Assembly: GCA_004431415.1 (NCBI GenBank)
Contig: QPMI01000230.1
Location: 1-64,000 of the forward strand
From: Cyanophora paradoxa
Lineage: Eukaryota > Glaucocystophyceae > Cyanophorales > Cyanophoraceae
Length of the DNA: 64,000 bases
Direction: 5' to 3'
In this document: in pieces, positions 1 through 16,565 of the stretch
Numbering within the stretch: the first letter of the stretch is position 1
Layout: each line of letters begins with the position of its first letter
Program-made: the position numbers and the translations under genes
The notes under the pieces: generated by a model
Database searches by the model: none
Told to the model about the DNA's origin: nothing
The model's input: the letters and a program-made list of their open reading frames with translations, nothing else

Positions 1-3000
1 CTGCTGGTAGCCCCCCCCCGGAGATTGGGGCTGCGGGGCGCCGTGCGGGGCTGGGCGGTCAGCGGGGGGTACGGGCCGTGGTGGGGCAGAGGGGGGCCGG
101 CGGGGGCGGTGGAAAGGGTCGGGGAGAAGGCCGGCGCGGGGGGGGCCTGGGGGCTCGCTGGGCGTCCGCGGGGTGCGGGGGGTACGGCTCCGGGCGGGCG
201 AGCGCGTGGGAGACGGGGGGCTGGCCCGGCCGCGCGGGCGGGGCGGCGAGCCCGGGCGCCCTGCCGCCGGCGCCTCCGCCCCCTCCCCTGGCGGCTCGGG
301 GGTAGACGAAGTCGAGGCCGTCGCGGGGGGTGCGGACGCGAGGTCCGAGGGGGGCGAGGGGAGGAGGGAGGTGTCCAGGGGCACGAGGGCGGGGGCGGCG
401 GGGGACGGGAGGGGCACGGGATCGGGGAGGAGGCCCTGCCCGGCGGGGGGCGGGGGTACGGGGTCCGGGAGGAGCCCGGGGGGCGGGGCGGGGACGGCGG
501 GCTTGGTCGAGGTCGCTGCGGCGGTGGGGGCGGGGGCGGGGGCGCCAGGCGGGGGGCTCTTCTTGAGGAGGGGCCCCCGCTTGGCGAAGATCTTCGCCGC
601 CAGGTCCCGCCTCCTGGGGGGTACGTGAGCGGGGGGGGGGACGCGAGGGGAGCGGGGGGCGCACTCGAGGCGCTCCTTCTCCGCCGCTGTGGAGGAGGAG
701 GAGGCGCCCGGGGCGTCGCCGGGGGCCCCCGGGGGCGAGCGGCCGCCGGCCGGGGCGGGCCGGGGGGCCCCCGCGTGCTCCTTGCAGCGCTTGCCTCCGC
801 CCACGACCAGCCGCCCGCACGGCACCTGCCGCGCCCAGTCGATACAGCGAAGGGGGCCCCCGCGCGCTGCCGCCCGCCGCCGCCGCACCATTGGCGCCGG
901 CGCAGACGCGTCCTCCGACTCCCGCTTGGCCGGCACGGGGTACGCGCACCGCGTCTGAGGGGCGTACAGGTCGGATCAGAGGACGCTGGCGCACAAGGAA
1001 CGGCGCGGGGACCTTCGAAGCGGCGGCGGCGGCCTTCGCGGCGTGCGTGGCGCAAAGCTGCCCGATGCGCGAGACCTGCGGGGTACCACATTCAGCGGGA
1101 GGGCGAGGCGGCGGTCCGGGGGGTACAGCGCGCCTTCTTCTCGCAAGGCTCCTTCACGGCCCCCATTTGTATCGGTACCCCGCAGAGGTAGATTCTGCGG
1201 GAGGGGCACGATCGGCTGGCGAAGGGAGCAGGAACGCATTCCATCGTTTTCGGGGGCGCACTTGCTCCCGTCGGGCCCATTCTTGACGATCGTGTCGTGC
1301 TTCGGGCCCGAGTCCTGTGCCCCGGCCCCGGCCCCGTCGGCACGCACCCCCCGCGCCGAATGCGCCGTACCCCCCGCGCACCTCGAGCTTGGCCAGCTCC
1401 TCCGCGTTGAGATCCCGAAAGGCCCGCACGACCTGAGAGGGGGGGAGGGCGTCAGGGGCACGGGCTCGGCCCGACGAGGGGGTGCGGCGCGCCTTGAGGA
1501 AGTCCCCCCCCACGAGGTGCACGCGGCGCTTCGCGAGCGGCCCGCACGCCTGCGGATCGTGAGAGGAAGACGAGGGGGGAAGGTAGGGGGTTCAAGGGCG
1601 CGCCTCTCCGAACGCGGCGTCGTTGGGGGGGATGCGCTGCGCCACGGCGCGCAGCCACTCCGCCTGGGAGGTGGGGGAAGGTGGCTCAGGAAGGGTACGG
1701 CAGGGGGCGGGGCGGCAGGCGGGGATACCCGGAAGTACTCCTCGGGGCGAACTTGCCGCCTCCTTCATCGCGGCGGGCAGCTTGCTGAAGCCCTGCGGAG
1801 GAGGGTCGGCCGGCGGCGGGGGAGCGGCGAGGGGCGCGGCACCTTGCGGCGGGTCTCGATGAGGATGGCGTAGAGCTCCCGCTGCAAGCGCTGCGGGGAG
1901 GGCGGGGGGCACGAGAGGGCGTGGGCGGGCGTGCAGGGAGGGCGGGCGGACGGGGGCGGGCACCTGGAGGCGGGCGGGCGCCGGCGGAGGGCGCGAAGTG
2001 CCTCTCGTCCCTCGCCTCCTCCGCCGCCTGCGCGCATCGTATCCAAGTCGAATGCGATCCGGGCTCGGCGAGGCGCCGGCGGGGCGGGGCGGGGGCACCT
2101 TCCGCTCGGCCGCCGCCGCTCGCGCTCCTCCCCGCCCGCCGCTCCGCTCGTCGGCAATCTGCGCAGCCCCTCAGCCCGGCCCGGGGCGCGGAGAGGCGCC
2201 GGGCCGAGCCGGGGCGGGGCACCTTGCGGTCGCGCTCGTCGGCGGCGCGCCGTTCGGCCGACTTGGGCGAGGCGGACGGCTGCCCCGGCCCCGGCGGTGC
2301 AGGCGACGGCTGCGGCAGCGGCGGCGCAGGCGGCAGCGGCGGCGGCGACGCGTCCGCCGCGCCCAGCGCCGGGTCTGAGAAACTCTCAGAGGTGGCGGGG
2401 CGGGCGGGGCGGGGCGGGGGCGCCGAACCCTCGCCGCGTGCTCGTCCGTCTTGGGGCGCTTGTGGGCGGGCCGGGGCCCCGTCCTCCTCCCCGCGCGGCG
2501 CCTGGCCTCCTTCTCGGTGCCGTCTCACGGGCCGGCTCCTCCGCGCCGGCCCCTCGTCCCTCGTCTTCCGCTTCTCCTTCTTCGGCTGCGCGGGCGCGGC
2601 GCCGTGGGCGGGGCGGGGGCGGGGGCGGGGGCACGGAGCGGCGCGGTGCCCGCACCTTCTCGTCCTTCTTCTTCTTGCTTTCTCCCCTCCCGCCCGGCCT
2701 CGGCTTGGCCTCGGCCTCGGCCTCCTCGCCGCTCGCGGGGCCCTCGGGCGAGCCGGCGCACTGCACGCACAGGTGCTCCCGCCCGAACACCTGCGCCCGG
2801 CGCTCAGGCCGAGGCCGGCGGGGGCGCGGGACCGTTCGATGCGCAGGGTGCCGCACCGTGGGGAACTCCTCCTCGGGGGGCACGCATCCCTTGTGGTACG
2901 CCTTCGGGCACCTGCCGCCGGCGCGCAGGCCGCTCAGGCCCAGGCCGGCGCGGCGGCGGGGCGGGGGCGGGAGGCGGCGGGGCGCGGGCACCGGAAGCAG

Positions 3001-5266
3001 CGCGGGTCCTCGGGGCGGTCTCCTTCGCGCAGGCGCGCAGCGGTGGCGCGGGCAGCCGGCGATGCGGGCCCGAAGCGCTGCGCGGGCGCTCGGATGGGGC
3101 GGGGGGCTCCCCCTCGCTGCAGGGGCGGGGGCACCGTGGCCTTCTTCTGGGGGGCCACGCTCTCCACGGCCCCGGGGTCCGGGGCCACCCGCTTCAGGCA
3201 CTCTGCAGTCCAGGCCCCGCCGGGGCTCACGCGGGGGTGCTGCTTCTCGGAGGGGAGGGCGCGGGGGCACCGAGGTGGTAGTACTTGCCGCAGGGGGCGT
3301 GCTGCGGGAGGAGGGGAAGAGGGGCGTGAGAGGGATGCGGGGAGACGGGGGCGGCGGTAGGGGGCCTACCTGGCAGAGGAGGACGTCGCGGCCGTCGTCC
3401 CCGTACTCCTCGCACACGAAGCACGAGTGCTGAGGCACGAGTGCTGCCCGTCAGATGGATGCGAGGGGCGCTGGGGAGGCGCGCACGCGGTTGCAGGTGC
3501 AGTCGAGGCAGACCCAGGCGCGCTTGCCGCTCGGCATGCGCTTCATTCCCAGGCAGGCGAGGTGGAACGAGCGCTGGCACGCCTGCCGCCGGCGGGGCCT
3601 CAGGCCAGGGGAGCGGGGGAGCACGCGGGGGGCGGGCCCCCTCGGGGCGCTGGCGCACCCCCTCGCACATGAGGAGCTCGCCCTCGCCGGCGCACACGTG
3701 GCACAGGTCTGCACCCGCCTCGCCTCGGCTCGCGCGCAGGCGCGGGGTGGCGGGGGAGGGGTGGGGCGGGCGCGGGGCCCGCGGCACCGTCGTTGGTGGC
3801 GTCCGCGTCGCAGATGACCTCGTCCACGAACCCGTCCTCCTGCACCCGCCTCAGAGGTCGGAGGGGGGGGGGGGGACTCGAGGTGGATCGCGCACCTCCT
3901 TGCCGCTGCCGTCCTCAGCCTTCTCATCCTCCCCCTCCTTCTTCTTCCCCTTGTCCTTCTTTTTCGCCTTCTTTTTGGGTGGCTTGCCTTCGTCCTGCGC
4001 GTGGTTGAGCCGCTGCGGCAGGTGCGGGGGGCGGGGGGAGGGGCGGCGCGCCTCGGCCCCGCTGCCGCTGGCCTCCCCCTCGCTCCCGGGGGCCTTGTCG
4101 CCCCCCTTGTTCTTCCCCTTCTTCTTCTTGGGGCCGCCTTGGGGCCTCCTGCTCGCTCTGCGGGGCGCGTCGGGGGGCCGCGCCGTCGAGGGCGCCCCGC
4201 CCGGCGCACCTCGCCCCCGCTGCCGGCCTCGGACCCCTCCTCCTTCTCCCCCCCCTCCTTGCTCTTCTTGCCCTTCTTCTTCTTGTTCGGCTTCTCGGCA
4301 TCCTGGGCGGGGGTGAGGGGCGTGCGGGGCGGGGGTGAGGGGCGTGCGGGGCGGGGCGCCCCCGGCCGGCGCACCTCGCCCTCCTTCCGCTTCTTCTCCT
4401 TCTCCTTCTTCTTCTTGCCCTTCGCCGGCTTCTCCTCTTCTTCCTCCTCCTCGCCCTCGCTGCCGCTGCTGGCCTCCTTCGCCTGCGGAGGGTCGGCCCG
4501 GGCGGGGCGGGCGGGAAAAGCGGGTAGGCCGGGCCGGACCTTGTGCTTCTTGCCTCGCTTCTTGGAGCTGGCGCCGCCTTCCTCCTCCTCCTCGCTCTCT
4601 TCCTTCTTGTGCTTGTCTGTCTTCTTCTTCTCCTTCTTCGACTTCTTGGCCTGCAGGGCGCGCTCAGGGGCGGGCGTGGGGCGCCGGGTAGCGAGGCGAG
4701 CGCACGGATTCCTTCTCCTCTTTCTTCAACTTCGACTTGCCGCCGGCGCCGCTCTCCTCCGAATCGCGCTTCTTCTTGGACTTGAGGTCCGCGCCGCCGC
4801 TCTGCTCCTTACCGTCCTTCTCCTTCTTTACCTTCGACTTCTTCGATCCAGCGCCGTCCCCGTCCTGCTCCGCCTCAGCCCCGAACGCGATACCGGTCAC
4901 AACGCGGTCTCGGCGCCAACCTTCTGCTTGCCCCCGCTGCCGGATGTACGCGCATCGCCCAACTTCTCCTTCGCACCTGCATCGTCGCCAGCGGGACCCT
5001 CGGCCTTCGCAGCCTCGGCCGCTGCCGGCTCCTGCGCAAAGTTAGCGGCGATCGGGCCACGTACGGAGATGCGGGGCCGCGCACGGATGCCACGGGAGCA
5101 GCTGGAGGAATCAGAGGCGGCGCGACGCCGGCGTTCTGCAGGATTGCAAACAGGTCGATGCCGGCGACTGGCGAGGCGGGAGCGTCAGCGTCAGGCGCGG
5201 TGGCGCGTTCACAATGCGCGGCGACGCACGGCTTATGGCGGGGAGCCCGCCGCCGGTCGGGTCCAT
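1..5266 (-). CDS. NSD-like PHD-finger cluster protein (3' partial)
   Basis: Multi-exon gene entering from the left edge. The start at 5266 is favoured because exon 1 (5266-5230) splices through a GT-AG intron into 5167, giving a continuous N-terminus (MDPTGGGLPAIS, then LAGIDLFAILQNAG). Exons from 5000 to 3900 encode a very Lys/Glu/Ser-rich linker. PHD finger 1 lies at about 3740-3480 (CHVCAGEGELLMC ... FHLACLG ... WVCLDC). PHD 2 lies at 3435-3260 (CFVCEEYGDDG ... CGKYYH). A third Cys/His cluster lies at 3010-2880 (CPRHRC, CPKAYHKGC) with a final LCVQC near 2760. This order resembles the PHD array of NSD-type histone methyltransferases. No SET or PWWP domain is visible, but the 3' end is outside the window. 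Further left are Cys-rich motifs (CEKKARC ... CATH near 1110-1040; CIDW ... CKEH near 840-780). Nuclear chromatin reading is inferred. Confidence 0.72.
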
Positions 5267-5393
5267 TGCAGATGCGTACCCCCCGGACGCCCAAACAGTA
5301 GGGCCAAACTGTGCCTTAGCTATGCTGCCGTAGGGCCGTCCTCACGAAGCGCTTAGGTCCTACAGCGCATCTGCCAACTTTCTCAGCACTGCG

Positions 5394-8300
5394 ATGCTGG
5401 ACACGGTGCCGCCGGGGCCGACGACGCCCCGGCCGAGCACGCAGGCCAGCCCTCGCACACGGGGCCTGTCGCTGGGCACAAAGCCGGTGAGCACCGCCGC
5501 TGGCCGCGTTCCGCGTTGCTCCTCGAGCGACAGCTGGCCCGCTCAAGGGCATGGCGCTCACGGGTCGGCGCGCAGGGCGGGGGCACGTTCAAGTCGTTCA
5601 GCAGGGACGCGCAGCTGGTGCAGTCCGTCCTGATCGAGCAGGACGCGGCGCACGTCCCCCTCTTCATCGGCGACCTCTCCCACATCCAGAAGCCCTCGAC
5701 CGCCCCCGCCGCGCCTCCCGCGGGGTCGCCGCGCCCCACGACACGCGGCGCGCTCGGTGATTCACGTCCCACGCGCCCCGCGGAGGCCGCAGCTCACGCC
5801 CCTCGCCGCAGTGCCGCGCGATGAAAACTTCGCTGCAACGCCGCGGAGGGGTGCGCCCGCCCCGACCGCGCCCGCGCGAGCGGCGGCAGCCGAGCTGAAC
5901 CCGCGCTGGCGCAGCTCCCATGTCCCTGCAGCTCGACGACTTGGGGAGGCGTATGCGGGACCCCGGGCAGTCGCCCCCGCCCCTCTCGACCCGCGGCGGC
6001 GCGCGCCGTCCCCGCGAGCGCCGCGCCGCGGCCCCGCTGACCTCCCCCCGCAGATCGCGACAGGATACCCCTCAAGCTCGAGAGCCTGCCCCCCCTCCGT
6101 GCTTGCCTCCCGCCCCGCGCCCCGGCGGCCTCGCCTCCGCGTGACGCCGCGGCAGCGCCGGTCTCGACGCCGTCGGTGCTGGAGCGGACGCCGCGGGGGC
6201 CGGGCGGGGGCGGCGGGGAGGGGAGGTACGACGTGGCGCAGCACGCCATCCGCGGGGCCTGGAGCAGCGCCTCCCCGGGCGGCGCCGGCGTCCCCAGGTG
6301 CCCCCTTCCCCCTCGAGGCGAAGCGTGCGAGGTCGAGGCGGGGCGGGGCGGGGCGGGCAGGACGGGGGCGGACCTGGAGGCGTGGCTGCAGGAGAACCTG
6401 GTGGCGGCGGCGCAGTCGAAGGCGGGGGCGGGGGCGGGGCGGGGGTCCGGGGCGGGGCCCGACGTGGAGGGGGCCCTCCTCCTCAACGCCGGCTTCACCT
6501 TCGACCAGGGCCTCGGCGCCCTCGGCCTCGGTCCGCCCCCCCGCCCCCGCCCCACGGCCCCGCCCCCCTGCCTGACGCCGGGCAGCGCGGGGCCAGCTGC
6601 GGGGGGAGAGGATGCACGCCGACGCGATCGAGCGGCTCTACCGCGCCCTCTACGTCTACTCCGTCGGCTTCGCGGACGTCGTCCGCCCCGCCCGCACCCC
6701 CCCCGCCCCGCTGCCGTCGCCCCGCGCCGAGGCGCGAGGCGCGCGCGCAGCTGCAGCAGCTGAGCGAGCACGTCCCCGAGCGCTCGAAGCTCATCCCCAA
6801 GGCGCGCGCGCCCCCGGGGCGCCGCCGGCGGGGCCGGGGCGGGCGGGACGAGGGCCGACGGCGGGGGCGGGGCGGCAGGTGTGGCGGGCGTACATGATGC
6901 TGGTGGAGGAGCGGCAGCACCTCGCCTTCCCCTCCGCCCTCGCTACCAGTGCGCTCGCGCCCGACGGGCGGGGCGGGGCGGGAGGGGCGCGGCTGAGCTG
7001 CGCGGGGGGCAGTGGTGCGGGAGCAGGAGGAGGGCCTCTCGTCGGAGCGGCGGCGCCACGAGGCCGAGGTCGCCGCCCTCGACGCCCGCGCCGAGCAGTC
7101 CGCCCCGCCCGCCCCGCCCGCCCGCGCCCCCGCTCCGTTGGGCCGACGCGGGGCGACGCGGGGCGCAGGCTGGCGGGGAGGTGCAGGAGGCGCGGAGCGA
7201 GCAGTCGCGGCTGGCGGGGAGGTGCAGCAGCAGGCCGAGGCCGCCGCCGCCGCCAAGGCCGACGCCGACCGCCTCCGCCGGTGCCCCCGCCCGCCCTCCC
7301 CCGCCCCCGCCCCGCCCCGCCGCGCCGCGCCGACGCGCCGCAGGGAGCTCAAGCGGGAGGCCAAGGCCATGGCTGACGTCCAGGCACGCCCGCCCCGCCC
7401 GCAGGGCCCGCCCCCGGCAGCGGCGCCCCCCGCCGTGCGCTGACCGCGCTCGGCTTGCGTGCGCGCGCAGGGCGGCTGGCGCGGGAGCTCGCCTTCCGCG
7501 CCACCGTGCGCCCGCCCCGCCCCGCGCCGCCTGGGAGGCCTCCGACGCGGCGCGGGCGCGCAGCTGCGGGCGACGCTGGAGCCGCGCTTCGCCAAGTTCG
7601 CCGAGGTCCAGGACGTCTACCAGGGTGCCCCCCTCGCCCCCTCCCCCCCTCCCTCCCTTTCTTTCGTCCGACGCGCTCGGGCAGAGGCGCTCGGGGTGCG
7701 GCGGAAGGTGGACGGGCGGAGCGCGGAGGAGGGCGGCGGCGACGCCGTCCCGGGCTACGAGCCCGAGCCCGTGCGCCGCCCCCCCCGCGGGGCCGGCGGC
7801 TCTGCCGCGAGGCGTGGGCGAGGGGGCGGGGCGGGGCAGGTGGCGCTGCAGGTGCTCTTCGTGAAGGAGGACCAGATGCGGGCCGCCCTCCAGGTCCACG
7901 CCCCCCACCCCGCGTGCGGGGCCGGCCGGCTGACGGGCGGGGCGCGGGGGCAGAACGAGGCCTCGAAGCTGCTGCAGGACATCCGCAACGAGACCCGCGC
8001 CCGCCGCGAGGTCGAGATCATGTGCGCCCCCCCTGGCCTCCCCGTGCTCCTCGTGCTCTCGCCTCGCCTCGCCTTGGCTCACGGGGGCGCCGGGGCAGGC
8101 TGGAGGAGAGCCGGGCGATGATCCGGACGCTGGGCGACCAGGTCGGCGACCTCAAGGGCCAGGTGCCCCGCCCGCGCCCCGGCCCCTCGCCTCCTCTCTT
8201 GCGATCCCCCGCCGCAGCTGCACGAGGCGAACGCGGCGCACGCGCGGGCGAAGCGGGCCTTCGAGGAGTCGATGATGGGGCGGCTGGCGGAGCGGGAGCG

Positions 8301-11300
8301 GCAGGTGGAGGTGTGGCGCGGCCGCTACGAGACCGAGGCCGCCGAGGTCATCCGCCTCAACGACAAGCTCGCCGAGGTCCGCCCCCCCGCCCGCCGGCCC
8401 CAGGCGCTGCCGCGGCCGCCTGCTCGCCTCGGGCCCGGGGGCGCGGGCCGAGGGGGCGGGGGCGGCGCAGGTGCTGGAGCGGGTGACGGCGTCGGAGGAG
8501 GCGCGGGCGGAGCTCGAGGGGGCCCTCGACCGCGAGACCGCCGCCCGCTCCGCCGCCCTCGCCCGCGCCGACGCCCTCGAGAAGCCCGCCCCGCCCCGCC
8601 CGCCGCCCGCCCGGCCCCGCTGAGCCCCGCAGGGAGCTCGAGGCGGTGGGGAAGGACCGGGAGGCCGCCCGCGCCGCCGAGGCCCGCCTCCTCCAGGCCC
8701 GCCCCCGCCCCCGCCCCCCGCCCCGGGCCGGCCCCGCCTGACTGGCAGGCAGCGGGAGGCGGAGCTGCGGGGGGCGCTGCGGACGAGCATCGAGGCGCAC
8801 GGCGCCCTCCGCCTCGCCATCCAGGTGCGAGGGGAGGGGGCAGGGGAGGCGCGCGGCGCGTGGCGAGCGGGGGCCAGGGGGAGATCGGGGAGCGTGTGGG
8901 GCGGGAGGGGGAGCTGGAGGCGGCGCGCGCCCTCGTCGCCTCCTTCCGGGAGCGCGAGGCCTTCATGATGGAGAAGATCCTCAACCAGGCCCGTCGCCCC
9001 CCCCCCCCCCCCCTCCCGCGGCTCCCGGGGTCTCGCGCTCGAGCCGGCGGCGAGCAGGTCCAGGCGATCCGAGCGGCCGACGAGGACCGCCGCAAGCGGT
9101 CCGCCCGCGCGCCGGCCGGGCCCCCCTCCGCCCCCTCGCTGAGGGGGCGGGCAGGGCGGCGGAGTACGCGGCGGCGGAGGGGCGGACGGTTGAGGACCAC
9201 CACGGGAGCCTCGGGCCGGCCCCCAAGATGGGCGAGGTGGCCCCCGCCCCCCGCCCCCCGCGCCTCACCCGCGCAGGGGGCCTGAGGCGGCGCGGCCCGC
9301 AGGACGTGGTGAAGGACCTGGAGTACCTGACGATGCTGGCGGGGCGGGAGACGCAGCGGGTGGGCGAGGCGGTCTTCCACGGGCACATGGAGGTCGAGCG
9401 CCTGCGCTCCGAGTTCCGCCGCTCCGACGCCGAGCGCATCGCCGAGATCGAGCGCGTGCGCCTCCCGAGCTCGTCTCGAGCTTCTCCGTCCGCCTTTCAC
9501 GCCCGCCCCTCGCCGGGGTCGCGCAGACGAAGAACGAGCTGGTGCGGGCGTCGCACCGCATCGCCCTCCTCGAGAAGGAGGTCGCGGTGCGCCCTCCCCG
9601 GCCCCCGCCCCGGCCCCCGCCGGCACGCTGGCCGCCGCCGACCCTGGAGCGCAGGCGCACGAGGCGACGATCGCCAACAAGACCTCCAGGTGGGCCCCCG
9701 CCCTCAGCTGGACGCCGTCGCGCGCCCCGGGCCCGGCGGCCGACGCCGGCGCGCCCGCCCGCCGCAGCGCCCAGGATCTGAACAAGAAGCTGGCGCTGGA
9801 GCAGGACGGCCGCCGCGTCGCCCTCAAGCGGGCGCGTCGTCGTCTCTCCCTTCGGTTTGCGGCTGGCTGAGGGAGGGAGGCCGGTTGCGCGCGCAGATCA
9901 CGGAGCTGCAGGAGATGGTCGACGCGATGGTGCGCCGGCCGAGCGCGCGCCCGACGCGACGCGACGGGACGCGGTGCGACGCGGTGCCGGGGCGCGCAGG
10001 TGACGTCGAACGCAAAGGAGGCGGTGGCGAGCAAGGAGGCCGTCGACGGCGCCAAGCGCGAGCTCGACCTCGTCCGCCCCCGCCCCGCCCCGCGCGCTCA
10101 GTCCTCCCGGGGGGGACGAGGGCCGAGCGGCGGGGCGCAGGAGCGGGCGGGGAAGCAGGCGGCGGAGGCGCGCATCGCGAAGCTCAACGAGGAGCTCGGG
10201 CGCGCCGCCCGCGCCAAGTCCGAGACCGACGCCCTCGCCGCCCGCCTCAAGGGCGAGCTCGACGCCATGCGCAAGGCGAGCCGGCGCGGGGCCGGGGAGG
10301 GAGGGGCCCGAGCTGCGCTGACGGAGGGGCGTGGGGGGCAGGTGGCGGCGCTGGTGCCGGGGCTGGAGTCGAAGCTGGCGGAGGAGCGGGCGGGGCGGCT
10401 GGCGAGCGAGGGGGCGCTGGAGGAGACGCGGCGGGACCTCGAGGAGGCGCAGGCCGCCATGCGCGTGCGCCCGCCCCACGCAGAGCTGCCCCCGGCGCCC
10501 CGCCGGGCCGCCCCGAGCGCCGCGGGGCGGGGGCGCGCAGGAGGTGGAGGAGGAGGCGGGGGTGCTGGAGGCGGAGAACGGGCGGCTGGAGGCGGCCAAG
10601 GAGCTGCTCGAGGCCGAGTGCGCCCGCCTCGTCGCCGAGATCGGCGAGGTCGAGCACGACATCGAGCTCGTGCGCGGCCCGGCGCGGCGCGCGGCGGGGC
10701 GCGGGCGGGGCGCGCGGGGCCGAGCCGGGCGGGCGCAGGCGGAGCAGGAGGCGGCGGAGTGCCGGGCGCAGTCGGCGGCGGACCGCGAGGCGCTCGTCGC
10801 CGTCGAGCGGCGCTACGAGCAGGCGCCCCCGCCCGCCCTCCAGCCAGCCCCAGCGCGCCCCTCGGGCCCCCGCCCTGACCGCCGCACCCCGCCCCGCAGC
10901 TGCGCCTCTGGTCCCTCTCCGGCGCCGAGCAGCGCGAGGTCGCCCTGGTCCGCGCACCTCCCTCCTCCCGCACCCGCCCCTCTGCCGCCTCTGACGCCCG
11001 CGGCAGCAAAAGGAGATCCGGGCGCTGCGGCAGCGGATCAGCGAGCTCACGGAGGCGGCGAAGCGGGGCGGGGAGGGCGAGGGCCCGCCCAGCCCGGCCA
11101 AGCGCCCCGCCTCGGGCTCGGCGACGGCTGCCGGCGGGGGCGGCTCGGGCCGGGGACGCCGCGGGGGCGGGCGGGGAGCCGCGGGGAGATGGCGGGGATG
11201 GCGCCCATGCAGCTGCCCGAGCAGGCCGACGGCGCGGCGGCGGCGGTGGCGGCCGCGGGCCCACCGGCCGCCGCGCCTCCGTCTACCGCCGCGCCTCCCT

Positions 11301-12698
11301 CGTCGGCGACGCCGGTGCGCCCGCCGGCGCTCTCGCGCCCCGCGGCTCCCCTCACCGTGCGACGTTCGTAACGCCGGCGGCGCGCGCGCAGTGCCGCTGC
11401 AGCCGCAGCGGACGGTGGGCTCGGCGCGCCCCGCCAAGTCGCTGGAGCAGCAGCTGGCGGAGATGCGGCAGTCGGGGGCGGTGCTGGAGATCAAGCTCGA
11501 GGGGGAGGCGCGCGCGCGCAAGCTCGTCGAGGAGGAGAACGCGCGCCTGCGGGCCGCCCACGACCAGCTCCGCCTCCGCCTCCAGGTCCAGGAGAAGCTC
11601 GCCGCCGCCCGCGCCGAGCTCGAGCGCGCCCGCGACGCCGGCGCCGACGCCGAGGTCGCCGCCGCCACCGCCGTCGCCGAGGCCGCCGAAGCCGCCGCCG
11701 CCGCCGCCCCGCCCGTCCCCCAGCTCCACCTCTCCGCCCGCCGCCCTCGGCGCCGGCGGAGGGGCCCAAGGAAACGGGGCCCGAGGGGTCGAGCCCGCCG
11801 CCGGTGGCGGGCCCGGCGGACATGAGCCCGCGGACGGTGGCGGGCCTGCTGGCGGCGCAGCCGACGATGCTGCGCGTGCCCTCCCCGCTCGCCACGACGC
11901 CCCTGCCGCCGCCCTCGCCGAGGGGCCCCGAGGAGGGCTCGCCCTCGCCGGCCCCCAAGTCGCCCCGCGAGATCCGCTCCACCATCCTCGAGCGCCGCGC
12001 CGCCCGCGAGGCCCGCCGCGCCGCCGCCGAGGCCGCCGCCGCCGCCGCCAAGGAGGCCTCGAGCGCGCTGACGCCGCTGGAGCGGGCGATGAAGGAGCGC
12101 GGGCGCGAGGCCGCCGGGCACGCCGGCTACCGCAACGAGGACCGCGAGCTGATCACGGCGGCGGCCGACGCGCTGCGGGAGATGCTGCCCCGGCGCCCCT
12201 CCCAGGGCTCGGGCTCCAACTCGGGGGCGACCACGCCGCGCCGCCCCAGCGCCGCTTCCGCCCCCGCCAAGGGCTTCCTCGCGACCTCCCTGCTGGACGG
12301 CCCCGAGCTGCACCTCGCGCAGGCCCCGCCGCCGAGCTCCCCGCCGCCCGCTCCACCGAGCGCACCGCCGCCCGCCGCGCCCGCCGCCTCGACGCCGCCC
12401 GCACGCCCGAGCCGCCCGACTCCCCCCGCACCGCCTCGCCCCACGACCCGCCGCCCGCTACGACGGGGCCGGGGCCGGGGCAGCCGCGACGCCGTTGCCC
12501 GGGCCGGCCCCGCCACCCGCAGGGCCCCACGCCGCCGCCCCTCGGCAGCCCCGCAGCCGTCCCGCGGCGTCGGGCCCCGGGCGGCCCGCCGGCGCGAGCG
12601 TGACGCCCGAGGGCGGGCGGCCCGTCGGCCCCAGGAGCGCTGGCACGCCCGAGCTCGAGGCGGGCCAGCAGCGCGCCGGGGCGCCCCCCTCTCGCTAG
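5394..12698 (+). CDS. Long coiled-coil protein, family not recognised
   Basis: Very long many-exon gene. Exon 1 (5394-5486) joins exon 2 at 5576, which carries DAQLVQSVLIEQDAAH and PLFIGDLSHIQK. A further junction gives LQLDDLGRHRDRIPLKLESL around 5925-6090. A globular N-terminal part follows (ADIERLYRALYVYSVGF-like segment at 6615-6690; VWRAYMMLVEERQHL at 6880-6930). From about 7010 to 11700 nearly every exon is heptad-type Glu/Arg/Ala/Leu-rich coiled coil, separated by short GC-rich introns ending CGCAG. The C-terminus (11820-12690) is Ser/Pro/Ala-rich and probably disordered. The last exons are hard to phase, so the stop at 12696-12698 is tentative. The architecture suits a cytoskeletal, centrosomal or basal-body scaffold, but that is inference. 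It is head-to-head with the PHD gene, 127 bases apart. Confidence 0.7.
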
Positions 12699-16119
<3,421 letters not shown>

Positions 16120-16565
16120 GCGCGCGCCCCCGTGCCCCTTTCTCCGGCCCTCCCCGTCTGTCCTGCCTGCCTCCTCCCCCGCCAACCACCCCCGTCCCGC
16201 TCCCCTCCCGCATCCCCCTCTCGATTTTTCCTCCCCATCGTAAGGGGATCGACAGTTCAGACTCATGTATGGTCAACTTATGAATGTCCGCCTGAGCTCA
16301 AGTAATTTTCAGTAGGACCCAAAAAGCTGTCGCTCGCCACGGAATTTGGGAAGGGGATTTCGCACTGGGCGGGGCGCTATAACCGGAAGGGCACGGTAAC
16401 GACTGGTTCGAGCGCAGGGCTCAACGGGTCGCGCGGCGTTAGAGGTCAAAGTTCACAGACTTGTTGCAGGGGGCCTTGGGAATGCATTGAGCGGATTCGG
16501 AGAAGACTTCAGCAATCGGCTGGGGCACTGGGGCGCCTCTGGGGCGACAGGCCGCGGGGCGCCGC
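16120..16565. other. Convergent 3' intergenic region
   Basis: Downstream flanks of HSP90 (+) and the M3 peptidase (-). The first part is pyrimidine-rich 3'-UTR-like sequence after the HSP90 stop. No open frame with family resemblance, repeat or RNA gene was seen. Confidence 0.6.

Noticed and set aside
59-994. Very long overlapping frames on both strands throughout the window
   Set aside because: Stop codons are rare at this GC content, so long frames arise by chance in all six frames. Only those with family motifs or consistent splice joins were kept.
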